Source of the DNA: an uncultured Erysipelotrichaceae bacterium
GTDB taxonomy: Bacteria; Bacillota_I; Bacilli_A; RFN20; CAG-826
Length of the DNA stretch: 64,000 nucleotides
NCBI GenBank assembly: GCA_900314865.1
Contig: OMWW01000006.1
Location: 1 to 64,000, forward strand
Reading direction: 5' to 3'
Position 1 is the first letter of the stretch; every line of letters begins with the position of its first letter. The notes beneath the pieces were generated by a model. The model searched no databases. It had not been told where the DNA came from and saw only the letters and a program-made list of their open reading frames with translations. This document shows, in pieces, positions 26,394-34,774 of the stretch. The position numbers and the translations under genes are program-made.

Positions 26394-28175
26394 ATGAACA
26401 TACAAGACATAAAAGAAATTATAAAAGAAGTTATCAAAAACAAAACTTATTGCAAATCGGTTTTGATAGATGGACCGTGGGGTTGTGGAAAGACCACTGC
26501 GGTTAAAGATGCAATTAAAGACTTAACAGAAGAGGTTGTTTCTAAGAAGAAATTGGTTTATCAGTCTCTATTTGGAATTAAAGATGTTTCTGAATTAGTG
26601 GCGTGTTTTTCTTATGCAGGCAAAATCATATATTCAGTAACAAAATCGATTGCCAGTCCATTTACTAAACTAATTCCAATTGTTGGAGAACAAATCAAAG
26701 AAGGTATAGATAATTCAACGGCTTTGTTTTCGCCACGTCCTTCAAAAAAGAAGGATACTATCTTCATATTTGATGATTTAGAAAGAGCAGATGAGTCCCT
26801 TTCTTATATAGCGTTACTTGGGTTTTTTAATCAATTGATTATGAGAGGTTGCAGAATAATTTGTATTTCTTCCCTTGACGACTTATCAAGATTAGATTCT
26901 GAAAGAAAAATAGGCTTGGATGCTTTTTTAGAAAAGGCGTTTGACAGAATCTTATATATTAATGAAGATCCTGAAGATATTATTATTAAACTTTTTGAAG
27001 ATAACGAAAAAACAAAAAACTGCATACGACAATGTGTTGATATGTTTGAAAGCAACATTCGCTTAGCTATGAAGGCCCACAGGTTACTATCTGATGTCTA
27101 TGAAAATTCAAAAGAATTTAAATATGACCTAAGTAAAAAATATAACGACTTACAAATTTTGAAATCAACCATATGTTCAATTAAAGCTATTTATTTCTTT
27201 GAAAGAGAGAAAAAAGAAAAGAATGACAATAGTAAAATAACAAATGTATATGAGGATTTGCTATCAATCCATCAATCAAAGCAGCTAGCTTCTAGAGTTT
27301 CTAAGAATATCAATAATGTAATTAAACAAGATGAATTGTATTACGTTCCAGAAGAAATTGCCGACATTAAAATACTTGCTAGATGTTTGTGTATGGCCGA
27401 AGTTCACAAAGATTATAGTGAACTTATTAAAAACTTTTCCTCTAATAATGAAAAAGAAAAAATAAATATCTTAGATACTTCTGTATTCTATTTGGATGAC
27501 GAAGGAAAGAGAAGCGCTTTTTTAAAGTTTAAGAAGGATACATTGGAAGGGACCGCAACCATTAATAGGCAATATATTGATAGATTTGCCGAGTTCTTAA
27601 AATATACTGATTTCGACTTGAAAGATGATGGACTTATTGATTGTGTTATTTCAACAGTTGTTGATAAATACTTAAATGGAGACACAAGTGCATATGATAG
27701 ACTCCAAGATTATACCAACTTCCCTAACGAAACTAACAATCCTAAAATCATGGATGAGGTATTTGAAGAGGTTTCACAAAAGCTGCACAAAACAGAAACA
27801 GAATCTATAGAGTTAAAAATGAAAGATGCATTTGAAAAAGAAGATTATACTTTTTTATTAGATTTGTTGCATGATGTTGAACATTATAAAAAGCCAGAAC
27901 ATATTAGAAAAGAAATAAAACGCATTCTCATTAACAATAATTTTTATTTTCCAGATTTAAGCAAAAATATTGATTATGAATCATGGTCATATTGCCATCA
28001 AGTTGCAAAAATTTCAAAAGGTGATAACGATATGTCACACAAGTTTATTAATTTACTAAAAGAGGAAGTATCAAAACATAAAGATAGTAAATCCGCTATC
28101 GATAGAGCCAAAGCGCTTGTGCAATATAATTTTGATGCCGAAACGTTTAAAGAGTTTGTGGCTTATTGTGATTAA
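26394..28175 (+). CDS. KAP-family P-loop NTPase
   Basis: 593 residues. Walker A GPWGCGKTT (residues 27-35), Walker B IFIFDDLERAD (about 123-133), sensor-like IICISSLDD. The order and the DDLER sequence fit the KAP group of STAND-like NTPases. A segment SYAGKIIYSVTKSIASPFTKLIPIVG (about 76-100), in the usual KAP insertion position, could be weakly membrane-associated. Beyond residue 180 the protein is helical without recognised motif. KAP NTPases are recurrent in phage-defence islands, where they are thought to sense or gate an effector. The SD is poor (GAGAAAAA). Confidence 0.72.
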   Translation: MNIQDIKEIIKEVIKNKTYCKSVLIDGPWGCGKTTAVKDAIKDLTEEVVSKKKLVYQSLFGIKDVSELVACFSYAGKIIYSVTKSIASPFTKLIPIVGEQIKEGIDNSTALFSPRPSKKKDTIFIFDDLERADESLSYIALLGFFNQLIMRGCRIICISSLDDLSRLDSERKIGLDAFLEKAFDRILYINEDPEDIIIKLFEDNEKTKNCIRQCVDMFESNIRLAMKAHRLLSDVYENSKEFKYDLSKKYNDLQILKSTICSIKAIYFFEREKKEKNDNSKITNVYEDLLSIHQSKQLASRVSKNINNVIKQDELYYVPEEIADIKILARCLCMAEVHKDYSELIKNFSSNNEKEKINILDTSVFYLDDEGKRSAFLKFKKDTLEGTATINRQYIDRFAEFLKYTDFDLKDDGLIDCVISTVVDKYLNGDTSAYDRLQDYTNFPNETNNPKIMDEVFEEVSQKLHKTETESIELKMKDAFEKEDYTFLLDLLHDVEHYKKPEHIRKEIKRILINNNFYFPDLSKNIDYESWSYCHQVAKISKGDNDMSHKFINLLKEEVSKHKDSKSAIDRAKALVQYNFDAETFKEFVAYCD

Positions 28176-28562
28176 TTGCGATTATTCGTATTTTTTGCCA
28201 CGTTACCCCGGAACTTTGTTCCCTGGTAACCGCTTTAACATTGATAACTACCTTATCGCATAATTCTTTTAAGATATAAAGACAGATGTTATATTCGTAT
28301 GGGGGTTTCTTATCAAAGATAATCTTATCTTTATTGTGCATAGCGATACCTGTTCCTTATGTAATATAAGTCCATCAAAAAAGCGAATAATTCAAGTTAT
28401 AATTCTGTAAATAGCTGTCTATGTAATAGACATTAGAAAGTTTATAAATTATTATATTAGAAGAAAAAATACCGAATTATATAGTGCCAATTAGTATTAT
28501 TACACATGTGTTAATTATGGTTTTTGGAATAGTGTGTTGGCAAAACACAAGGAGGACTTTGC
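28176..28562. other. Intergenic stretch with one strong hairpin and a doubtful minus-strand ORF
   Basis: 387 bases without a convincing gene. A hairpin at 28202-28230 (GTTACC...GGAAC/GTTCC...GGTAAC, 11 of 13 pairs, TTT loop) has no U-run on either side. A minus-strand frame (28147-28341, 64 codons) includes E-L-C-D-K-V-V-I-N-V and W-Q-K-I-R-I, faintly like the end of a large serine recombinase, but has no SD and overlaps the KAP gene. AT-rich promoter-like sequence precedes the next gene. Confidence 0.4.
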
Positions 28563-29279
28563 ATGGCTTCGATTAAGAAAGTATTTGAAAATATTAAAGA
28601 CGATTTGACTAATTCTGTGCAAGAACGAAAAAACATTAAAATCCTTGAAGCCAAAGGTATAATTGTCACTGATTTTAGAATTTGTAATGGTTCAAAGCAA
28701 GATTTGTATGTATCAGGAAATATCGACACAAGCGAAAAGAAAATATTCTTTGCTTCAAGACGAACTATTGAAATTGGGACAATTTTGGTTGATAAACTTC
28801 TTAATCTTTATCAAATAAAAGCATCAACGTATGATAAAAATAGACTGTTTGATGAAGATGTAGTGACAACGATTTGCGACTATGATTTGTATGTGCCAAA
28901 TAATCCGGCGAGAAATGTGATTAATCAGAGTGCAAATATTTTTCAGGGTTTTTCTGATAATTCCTTTAATAATATAGGCACCCTCGTACTAAATGTTGAG
29001 CAAAAAGCAACAATTGAACAATCTATAAGTATTGCTCAAATGGTTGAAACTGTAGAGGACGAAGCTAAGTATAGGTATAATCCAGTCAAGAATATATTTT
29101 CGTTTTTAGAATTGATAAATAAAATTCTTAAAGGAATTGAAACGATTGATAAATTAGAAGATAAATTGGTGCAAGGTATATTGAAGGAAACCTCATCGTT
29201 TTTAAAGGACATGATTTTAATGTTAATAAAAAATATAAAAAATAAAGCCGATGAGAGCGGTCATTTCAATGATAAATGA
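28563..29279 (+). CDS. Unknown protein upstream of the HEPN gene
   Basis: 238 residues, strong SD (AAGGAGG). Residues 1-115 look alpha/beta (ILEAKGIIVTDFRICNG, YDLYVPNNPARN); the C-terminal 110 are long helices (VEQKATIEQSISIAQMVE; FSFLELINKILKGIETIDKL) that could oligomerise. No transmembrane segment is certain, although FLKDMILMLIKNIK is hydrophobic. The end overlaps the next gene by up to 29 bp, so the two are probably translated together and may form a two-component system. Not a family I recognise. Confidence 0.5.
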   Translation: MASIKKVFENIKDDLTNSVQERKNIKILEAKGIIVTDFRICNGSKQDLYVSGNIDTSEKKIFFASRRTIEIGTILVDKLLNLYQIKASTYDKNRLFDEDVVTTICDYDLYVPNNPARNVINQSANIFQGFSDNSFNNIGTLVLNVEQKATIEQSISIAQMVETVEDEAKYRYNPVKNIFSFLELINKILKGIETIDKLEDKLVQGILKETSSFLKDMILMLIKNIKNKADESGHFNDK

Positions 29280-30639
29280 TTTCAGTGACTACATGAATGG
29301 AACACTTACTTTTCTAAATTCTAACTGTTATTTTTCTTTTGATGGTAAAACACTAGAGATTTATTGTGTTAATGGCGAAGCTAGAATAATTTTATGGGAG
29401 AAACTAGCTGATGGTTCTTGCGTTTCTGCCAAGAAAGAAATACCAAGCAATAGACTTGAGGGCCATTCTTTTGATTTAAATGCAGATGTTGTTTTTTATA
29501 TTGATTCCAAAGGATATGGCTATCATGGTAGCATAGACACTGAAAAAGTTATCCTTAAAATCAATGTCTTAAAGTACATAACAATTAAGAGTAAGATTTG
29601 CGATAAGAACATTCTTGTTTTTAGCTCTAAACAGTTTCATAAATTTTTATATTTATTTCCGCAATATAATCTCACTTTAAGGCACGAAGACAAAATTGCT
29701 GACATCACATACAAATCGGCCGTTTCATCAGACAAAGCTGAATTTACGTTTAAGGGTAAGAAATTTGTGGCCTATCCCTGCCCAACAATTAACACCCAAG
29801 GGAATAAGTTTGATTTTATTCCTGAAATTCATATAGTGTGCGATGAATCGTTGGAGGAAACAGAAATGCTTTCGCTAGTTGAAATTCTATACAAAATCAT
29901 TTCTTTTTTGTTTATGAGAGTCAACATTATTCCAGACAGTATTTATTGTTGTTCCAACAATCTTCAACATAATATTTTTTATCGTAAAGCAACTGACTAT
30001 ATCGAAGAAAAAGAAGATGTGAATTCTATTATAAAATATGGATTTATTAGATGGAACACAGTTTACAAGAACTTCCAAAAGATTATTGATGATTTTATCG
30101 ATGGAAACGCAGATACAAAACACCTTGGCAATTCATCAGAATCAAGAAAATGGATTGACTTTAAAAAAGTATCCACCATATCATCTTTTTTTGAATCTAC
30201 TTATGCTCTTATTTATGGAAACAAACCAAACCATAGAACATCTACTCAAAAGAATATAGATACAATTATTGAAACCTTATTGCCTCTAAAAGATAAAGGG
30301 AACAGAAAAATGGGTGACACTATAGATTATTTAATTAAGCAGTTAGATCATGTGTCGTTAGAAACGAAGATACAAAAAGTGCTGAATGAATACGACGGTT
30401 ATTTACGCGCTATCAAAAAAGAATTCGGGCTTGAGAATAATAGTGTAACCGAAATTGCTGGTATCTGTGCGCAAACAAGAAATTGGACCGATCACGGTGA
30501 TAAAAGGGCGGCAATTAATCCATTTATTGCATCGTGTTTTGCCTATTTGACTTGTGCGACTTATGCTATGTATTTAAAAAGATGGGGAATAGATGATAAG
30601 TTTATTGCCAATGCGCTTTTAGAACTGTATATGGTATAA
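29251..30639 (+). CDS. ApeA-like protein with C-terminal HEPN domain
   Basis: 462 residues (ATG 29251; ATG 29269 is an alternative with less overlap). The N-terminal half is beta-rich, beginning near MNGTLTFLNSNCYFSF. The C-terminal part is helical with RNWTDHGDKR (about residue 410), the R-x4-H catalytic loop of HEPN ribonucleases of the Apea type, followed by two helices ending AMYLKRWG. ApeA-type proteins are abortive-infection nucleases acting on RNA. The N-terminal likeness to the ApeA sensing domain is only suggestive. Overlap with 28563-29279 indicates co-translation. Confidence 0.6.
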   Translation: MRAVISMINDFSDYMNGTLTFLNSNCYFSFDGKTLEIYCVNGEARIILWEKLADGSCVSAKKEIPSNRLEGHSFDLNADVVFYIDSKGYGYHGSIDTEKVILKINVLKYITIKSKICDKNILVFSSKQFHKFLYLFPQYNLTLRHEDKIADITYKSAVSSDKAEFTFKGKKFVAYPCPTINTQGNKFDFIPEIHIVCDESLEETEMLSLVEILYKIISFLFMRVNIIPDSIYCCSNNLQHNIFYRKATDYIEEKEDVNSIIKYGFIRWNTVYKNFQKIIDDFIDGNADTKHLGNSSESRKWIDFKKVSTISSFFESTYALIYGNKPNHRTSTQKNIDTIIETLLPLKDKGNRKMGDTIDYLIKQLDHVSLETKIQKVLNEYDGYLRAIKKEFGLENNSVTEIAGICAQTRNWTDHGDKRAAINPFIASCFAYLTCATYAMYLKRWGIDDKFIANALLELYMV

Positions 30640-30739
30640 ATGTTTATAGATAAATTGCATAGTATAAAGAAAACAAAGATCAATATCTTTCACGAAATTC
30701 GTAATTTTAATTGCGGGTCAGTTCTAAACAACTAAAACA

Positions 30740-30979
30740 ATGATAAATAAAGACAACAGATTCTTTAGAGAATTGCTTGAGATATTGAGCGAACAAACAA
30801 AGATTGAATGTTTAAAGAATTTGGAAGTTTTAAAAGAACTTGCTGAAGGACATAAAGACTCATATATTACCGCTCATCTTTTAGCAGAATACAATCGTAT
30901 AGCCTTTGTTGGGCTGATCACATTATTAAATAAGGAAGCAATCGAGAATAACATTCGAAATATGCTGATGGGATTATAA
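30740..30979 (+). CDS. Small helical protein of unknown function
   Basis: 79 residues, all helical, no cysteines, no recognised family (ELLEILSEQTKIECLKNL, AHLLAEYNRIAFVGLITLL). No SD. Identical 12-base strings GATAAATTGCAT occur on both sides (near 30650 and 31040). It may be a genuine small gene or a remnant. Confidence 0.3.
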   Translation: MINKDNRFFRELLEILSEQTKIECLKNLEVLKELAEGHKDSYITAHLLAEYNRIAFVGLITLLNKEAIENNIRNMLMGL

Positions 30980-31086
30980 AACTTGAGATAAGTGGCCGTT
31001 ATGGCATAAAAATATCAAAATATTGTAAATTATTGTGCGATAAATTGCATTTAACTAGAAAAAAAGATAATATAGAATCAGAAAAT

Positions 31087-32331
31087 ATGAAAAAGAAGCT
31101 TTACAAAAGAGAAAATTATTTATCTAGAATCAGACCTTTTTACCATGAAAATGATTTAATTAAAGTTATTACTGGTGTTCGTAGATCCGGAAAATCTTCC
31201 ATCATGCAAATGATAAGTGAAGAATTAATTGATGGTGGCATTAATCCTAATAACATTATTTATATTGATTTAGATAAAAGAGGATATACAAAGATTAAAA
31301 CTCCGGACGTTCTTGAAGAATTGATTGATAAACTATCCAAAGGAATAAAAGGCACTAAGTATTTATTTATTGATGAGATTCAAAATGTTAAAGATTTTGA
31401 GAGAATGATAAATGCGTTTAGAGTTGAAGAAGATTATTCAATTTTCATAACTGGCAGTAATTCCTATCTTCTCAGCGGAGAATTGATGACGCATCTTACT
31501 GGTCGATATCTAGAATTCGAGGTATTTCCTCTTAATTTCCATGAGTATCTTGATATGAAGAAATTTTACAAGATGACAATTGATGGAAATCTTTCTATTG
31601 AACTAGATCGCTATATTCTTGAAGGTGGTTTTCCAAGAACTTTGTTCTTACCTGATAGTGCTGCCAAAAAAGTTTATATTAGCGAAATAGTGAATGAAAT
31701 CTTTAAAAAAGATATTAAAAAACGAGTAAAGATTAAAAATGTTGAAGTCTTTAATTTGGTTAGGGACTACATTGTTAATAATTATGGTGCAACAACTAGT
31801 ATTAACAATATTGTTAAGGATTTAAATAAAAATGGCATTGCTATTCAGTTCCGTACAGTTGCAAAATATATCCAACATTTAGTGGATGCCAAAATTATCT
31901 ATGAATGTAGCAGATTCGATATGAAGTCTAGAAAGATTTTCCAGAATGAAAAGAAATATTATTTAGCCGATTTATCGTTTGCTCAATTTACAAATCCAAA
32001 TAGCAAGATTAATTATGGTCCAGCATTGGAGAATGTAACGTATCTCTACGCCAAATCTAAAAACTACGATGTTTCAGTTGGTAGAATTGGCACATTAGAA
32101 TGTGACTTCATCTTGAAAGATTTGTTTCTAAATTATTCTTATGTTCAAGTTGCTTATACAATTCTTAGCAGTGAAGATACAGAAAATAGAGAATATGCTC
32201 CTTTGGAGAAGATTCAAGATAATTTCCCAAAATTTGTGCTAACAACAGATTTCTTAATTCAAAAAAGAAAAGGAATCATACATGATAATCTGATGTTGTT
32301 TATGAAAAACGATAAGATTTTTACTAGATAA
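31087..32331 (+). CDS. AAA+ ATPase of the DUF4143 type
   Basis: 414 residues from ATG 31087. Walker A GVRRSGKSS (residues 30-38), Walker B YLFIDEIQN (92-100) with the arginine-containing ITGSNSYLLSGEL sensor and GRYLEFEVFPLNFHEYL, the hallmark order of the large AAA_14/DUF4143 family. The C-terminal half ends with a nuclease-like region (VGRIGTLECDFIL...YVQVAYTI), where the E-x-D...Q-V-A pattern resembles a PD-(D/E)XK core, common for DUF4143. Biological role of the family is unsettled; it is abundant in gut bacteria and mobile regions. The alternative TTG at 31033 lacks support. Confidence 0.8.
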   Translation: MKKKLYKRENYLSRIRPFYHENDLIKVITGVRRSGKSSIMQMISEELIDGGINPNNIIYIDLDKRGYTKIKTPDVLEELIDKLSKGIKGTKYLFIDEIQNVKDFERMINAFRVEEDYSIFITGSNSYLLSGELMTHLTGRYLEFEVFPLNFHEYLDMKKFYKMTIDGNLSIELDRYILEGGFPRTLFLPDSAAKKVYISEIVNEIFKKDIKKRVKIKNVEVFNLVRDYIVNNYGATTSINNIVKDLNKNGIAIQFRTVAKYIQHLVDAKIIYECSRFDMKSRKIFQNEKKYYLADLSFAQFTNPNSKINYGPALENVTYLYAKSKNYDVSVGRIGTLECDFILKDLFLNYSYVQVAYTILSSEDTENREYAPLEKIQDNFPKFVLTTDFLIQKRKGIIHDNLMLFMKNDKIFTR

Positions 32332-32347
32332 TAAAAGGAGAGTGCTA

Positions 32348-34324
32348 ATGAGAAGAAATTTTTCAATGAATATTAATGGTAAAGTCAATAATTATCGATT
32401 AACAAAAAATGATTCACTTATGCCTCTATTTGAAGCAATCGCTAATTCTATTTTTTCAATTAACCAAAGAAAAGAGAACGATTCTGATTTCGAAGGAAAA
32501 ATAGAAATTGAATTATTGAGAGAAAATGTTTTGTTTGATGATTACAAGGATAGCCCAATTGCTCAATTTATTGTTAGAGACAACGGCATTGGCTTCACCG
32601 ATGAAAATATGGATTCTTTTATGACCTCCGATTCTCGCCTGAAAGAGAAATATGGCGGAAAAGGAAACGGGAGGTTTTCATGACTTAAAGTTTTTAATGT
32701 TGTTGAAGTTGAAAGCGTTTACAAAGATGATAACAAATTCTATAAGAGATCATTTGCTTTTGGTAAAAGCACAGACATCATAGAAGATTCTGTTGCTGAA
32801 ATTGTTGAAAATGAGTTGATGACCACAATCAAAATGATTGGCATAAATGATAATTTTAAAAAGCACATTCCTACAAACATCTTAACTATAGTTACAAAAA
32901 CAATAGAACACTTTGTAGTTTGCCTATTATCTGATAATTGTCCTAATATTTATCTAATTGATGAAGAAAATAATATTTGTATAAACGATAAATTTAGAAA
33001 TGATTATTTTGGTGATTCTAAGAAGGACACTTTTGTTATTGATAATTATTCTTTTAATATTACTCATTTGAAAATTAAGAGCCCTGAGTTTGGACAAAAT
33101 AAGTTGTATTATTGTGCAAACGACAGATTGGTTAAGAGCAAAAAAATTGATGAAAACATCACCGATCTTGATGAGACTATTTTTGTAAAGGAAGGTTTCT
33201 GGTATCTAGGTATATTAACGGGTGATTATTTAGATCAAAACGTTGATTATAACAGACAATCTTTTTCAATTGATGAGGATAGCGATTTTGATATATCTAT
33301 AAACAAAATGACAAGAGAAGCTGTTTCCAAAGCCAAAGTGTTTTTGGCTGGGTATTTAGAAAAAGCAAGCGCAGAAAAAATGCAAAGAGTAATTGAATAT
33401 ACAACTAAACAAGCTCCTGAATATAGATATTTACTAAATAGAAAGAAAGATGAAATTAGTAAGCTAAAGCCGGGGCTTAGCGACGAAGAACTCGATGACT
33501 CACTATTTAAGATTAAAAGAGATTTAGAAAAAGAGGTAAAACAAGACTGCGACGTTGTTCTTCAGAAAATAGAAGATAACGGTTTAGATGATTCTTTTGA
33601 ACAAGAGCTTGTTGAAACAATTAGCAAAGTTTCAGAAATGAATAAATCAGCTCTAACTAATTACATAGCCAAAAGAAAAATCATCATTGAATTTTTTAAA
33701 AAAGCACTCAGAAAAAGAGAAAATGGAAAATATGAACTTGAAAAAGTCATTCATAATTTAGTGTTTCCAATGAAAACAACGAACGAATCGTGTAGTTATG
33801 AAAATCACAATCTGTGGCTAATTGATGAAAAACTATCATATTCTGTTTATGTTGCTTCAGATATCACGCTAGGGAATGATCCAGAAAATAATAGACCAGA
33901 TATACTTGTTTGTGATAGTCCTGTCGTTATTTGTGATGATGATGAATCGACATTTTATAATACGATTTCAATTTTTGAAATAAAACGACCTCAAAGAGAT
34001 GATTATACAATTGAGGACAACCCATATACACAATTGATTAAATACCTTGAAAAAATACAAAAAGGAGATGCTTTAGATAAAAATGGTAGGCCGATAAGAG
34101 TTGGTAATAATACACAATATTTTCTTTATGCTGTTTGCGATATAACTCCTACTCTAAAGAACGTGATTAAAATGCTAGACTTTACCTATTTCGATAATGA
34201 AAAAGGAGCCTTTTTGTTCTCAAAGAATTATAACGCCTATATAGAACTAATATCGTTTGATAAAATGCTAAGTGATTCCGAATTGCGTAATAAAGTATTC
34301 TTTAAAAAGCTTGGCATTGAATAA
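32348..34324 (+). pseudogene. GHKL-ATPase with C-terminal nuclease-like domain, interrupted by one in-frame TGA
   Basis: A single continuous frame apart from TGA at 32681-32683. Start ATG 32348 with AAGGAG. The N-terminal ATPase shows FEAIANSI (N box), VRDNGIGF (G1) and GGKGNGRFS (G2), then TGA, then L-K-V-F-N-V-V-E-V-E-S. In relatives a Trp occupies this position (G-R-F-x-W-L-K), so a TGG to TGA change is likely. The remainder (about 545 codons) is undamaged: a helical middle region and a C-terminal RPDILVCDSP...SIFEIKRPQRD, a PD-(D/E)XK-like core. Downstream restart at TTG 32816 or ATG 32819 is possible. No SD is seen there. Confidence 0.75.
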
Positions 34325-34375
34325 CCTTTATAAATAATCCAGATATATAACAATAAGAATAATGGCCTTTTTTGG

Positions 34376-34630
34376 TTGGGATTATTATAGTCTGCTAACA
34401 ATCTTCTTAACTCCCAATTCAGTTTTTATCTACTTTTTCAACATTTGGATTGATATAGTCGAATCAGCTTTACACTAAAATCGGCTTTTGTACTACTATC
34501 AGTGTATCTCACAATTAATACACTATATTATTCAATAATATAGTATATAGGATTAACACACCAATAATTGGGATTATTATAGTCGGAATAATTTGTACCA
34601 AATAAAAATTAGGGATTATTACAGTACGTT
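34376..34630 (+). repeat. Dispersed direct repeats, core GGGATTATTATAGTC
   Basis: Four same-strand copies with starts near 34377, 34449, 34571 and 34613: GGGATTATTATAGTC (two exact copies), a looser GGATTGATATAGTC, and GGGATTATTACAGTA. Spacing is irregular (about 72, 122 and 42 bases), unlike a CRISPR array. They may be binding sites for a regulator of the flanking gene or relics of a longer repeat. Confidence 0.5.
34522..34544. promoter_or_regulatory. Perfect palindrome, candidate operator
   Basis: ACTATATTATT, a single C, then AATAATATAGT: 11-bp arms with perfect symmetry, inside the repeat cluster and 230 bases upstream of the PIN-like gene. The symmetry suits a dimeric DNA-binding protein; no T-run follows, so it is not a terminator. 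Confidence 0.4.
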
Positions 34631-34774
34631 AAAGACAAATAACAGTTTTTTATATCTTATTTTTGTCTTATTTTTTTAACACCATATAATTTTTGCATTA
34701 AATTTGATGATTTCTTTTATTTCTTGTATTCCTATGTTGTTATATACGATATAATTTTGAAAGGTAAGTTTTGT

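Larger units (their letters stand above)
34325..34774. other. 450-bp intergenic stretch with a repeat cluster and a palindrome
   Basis: No open gene on either strand. Holds four copies of a 15-base motif, one perfect 11-bp palindrome and, at its right end, the SD (AAAGG, 34760-34764) of the PIN-like gene. Sequence is very AT-rich and promoter-like throughout. Confidence 0.6.

Noticed and set aside
28147-28341. Serine recombinase C-terminus on the minus strand
   Set aside because: Likeness rests on a few residues, there is no SD, no upstream recombinase domain and it overlaps the KAP gene; kept only as a remark on the intergenic stretch.
30648-31052. 12-base repeats GATAAATTGCAT as an insertion target duplication
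   Set aside because: Too short and AT-rich to separate from chance, and no transposase lies between the copies.
32681-32683. Alternative genetic code with TGA as Trp
   Set aside because: Genes at 4002, 11233 and 28563 end with TGA, and the conserved tryptophans in core proteins use TGG. One TGA in one island gene is better explained by mutation.
34376-34630. CRISPR array
   Set aside because: Only a 15-base core recurs, spacing is irregular (about 72, 122, 42), copies diverge, and no cas gene is present.
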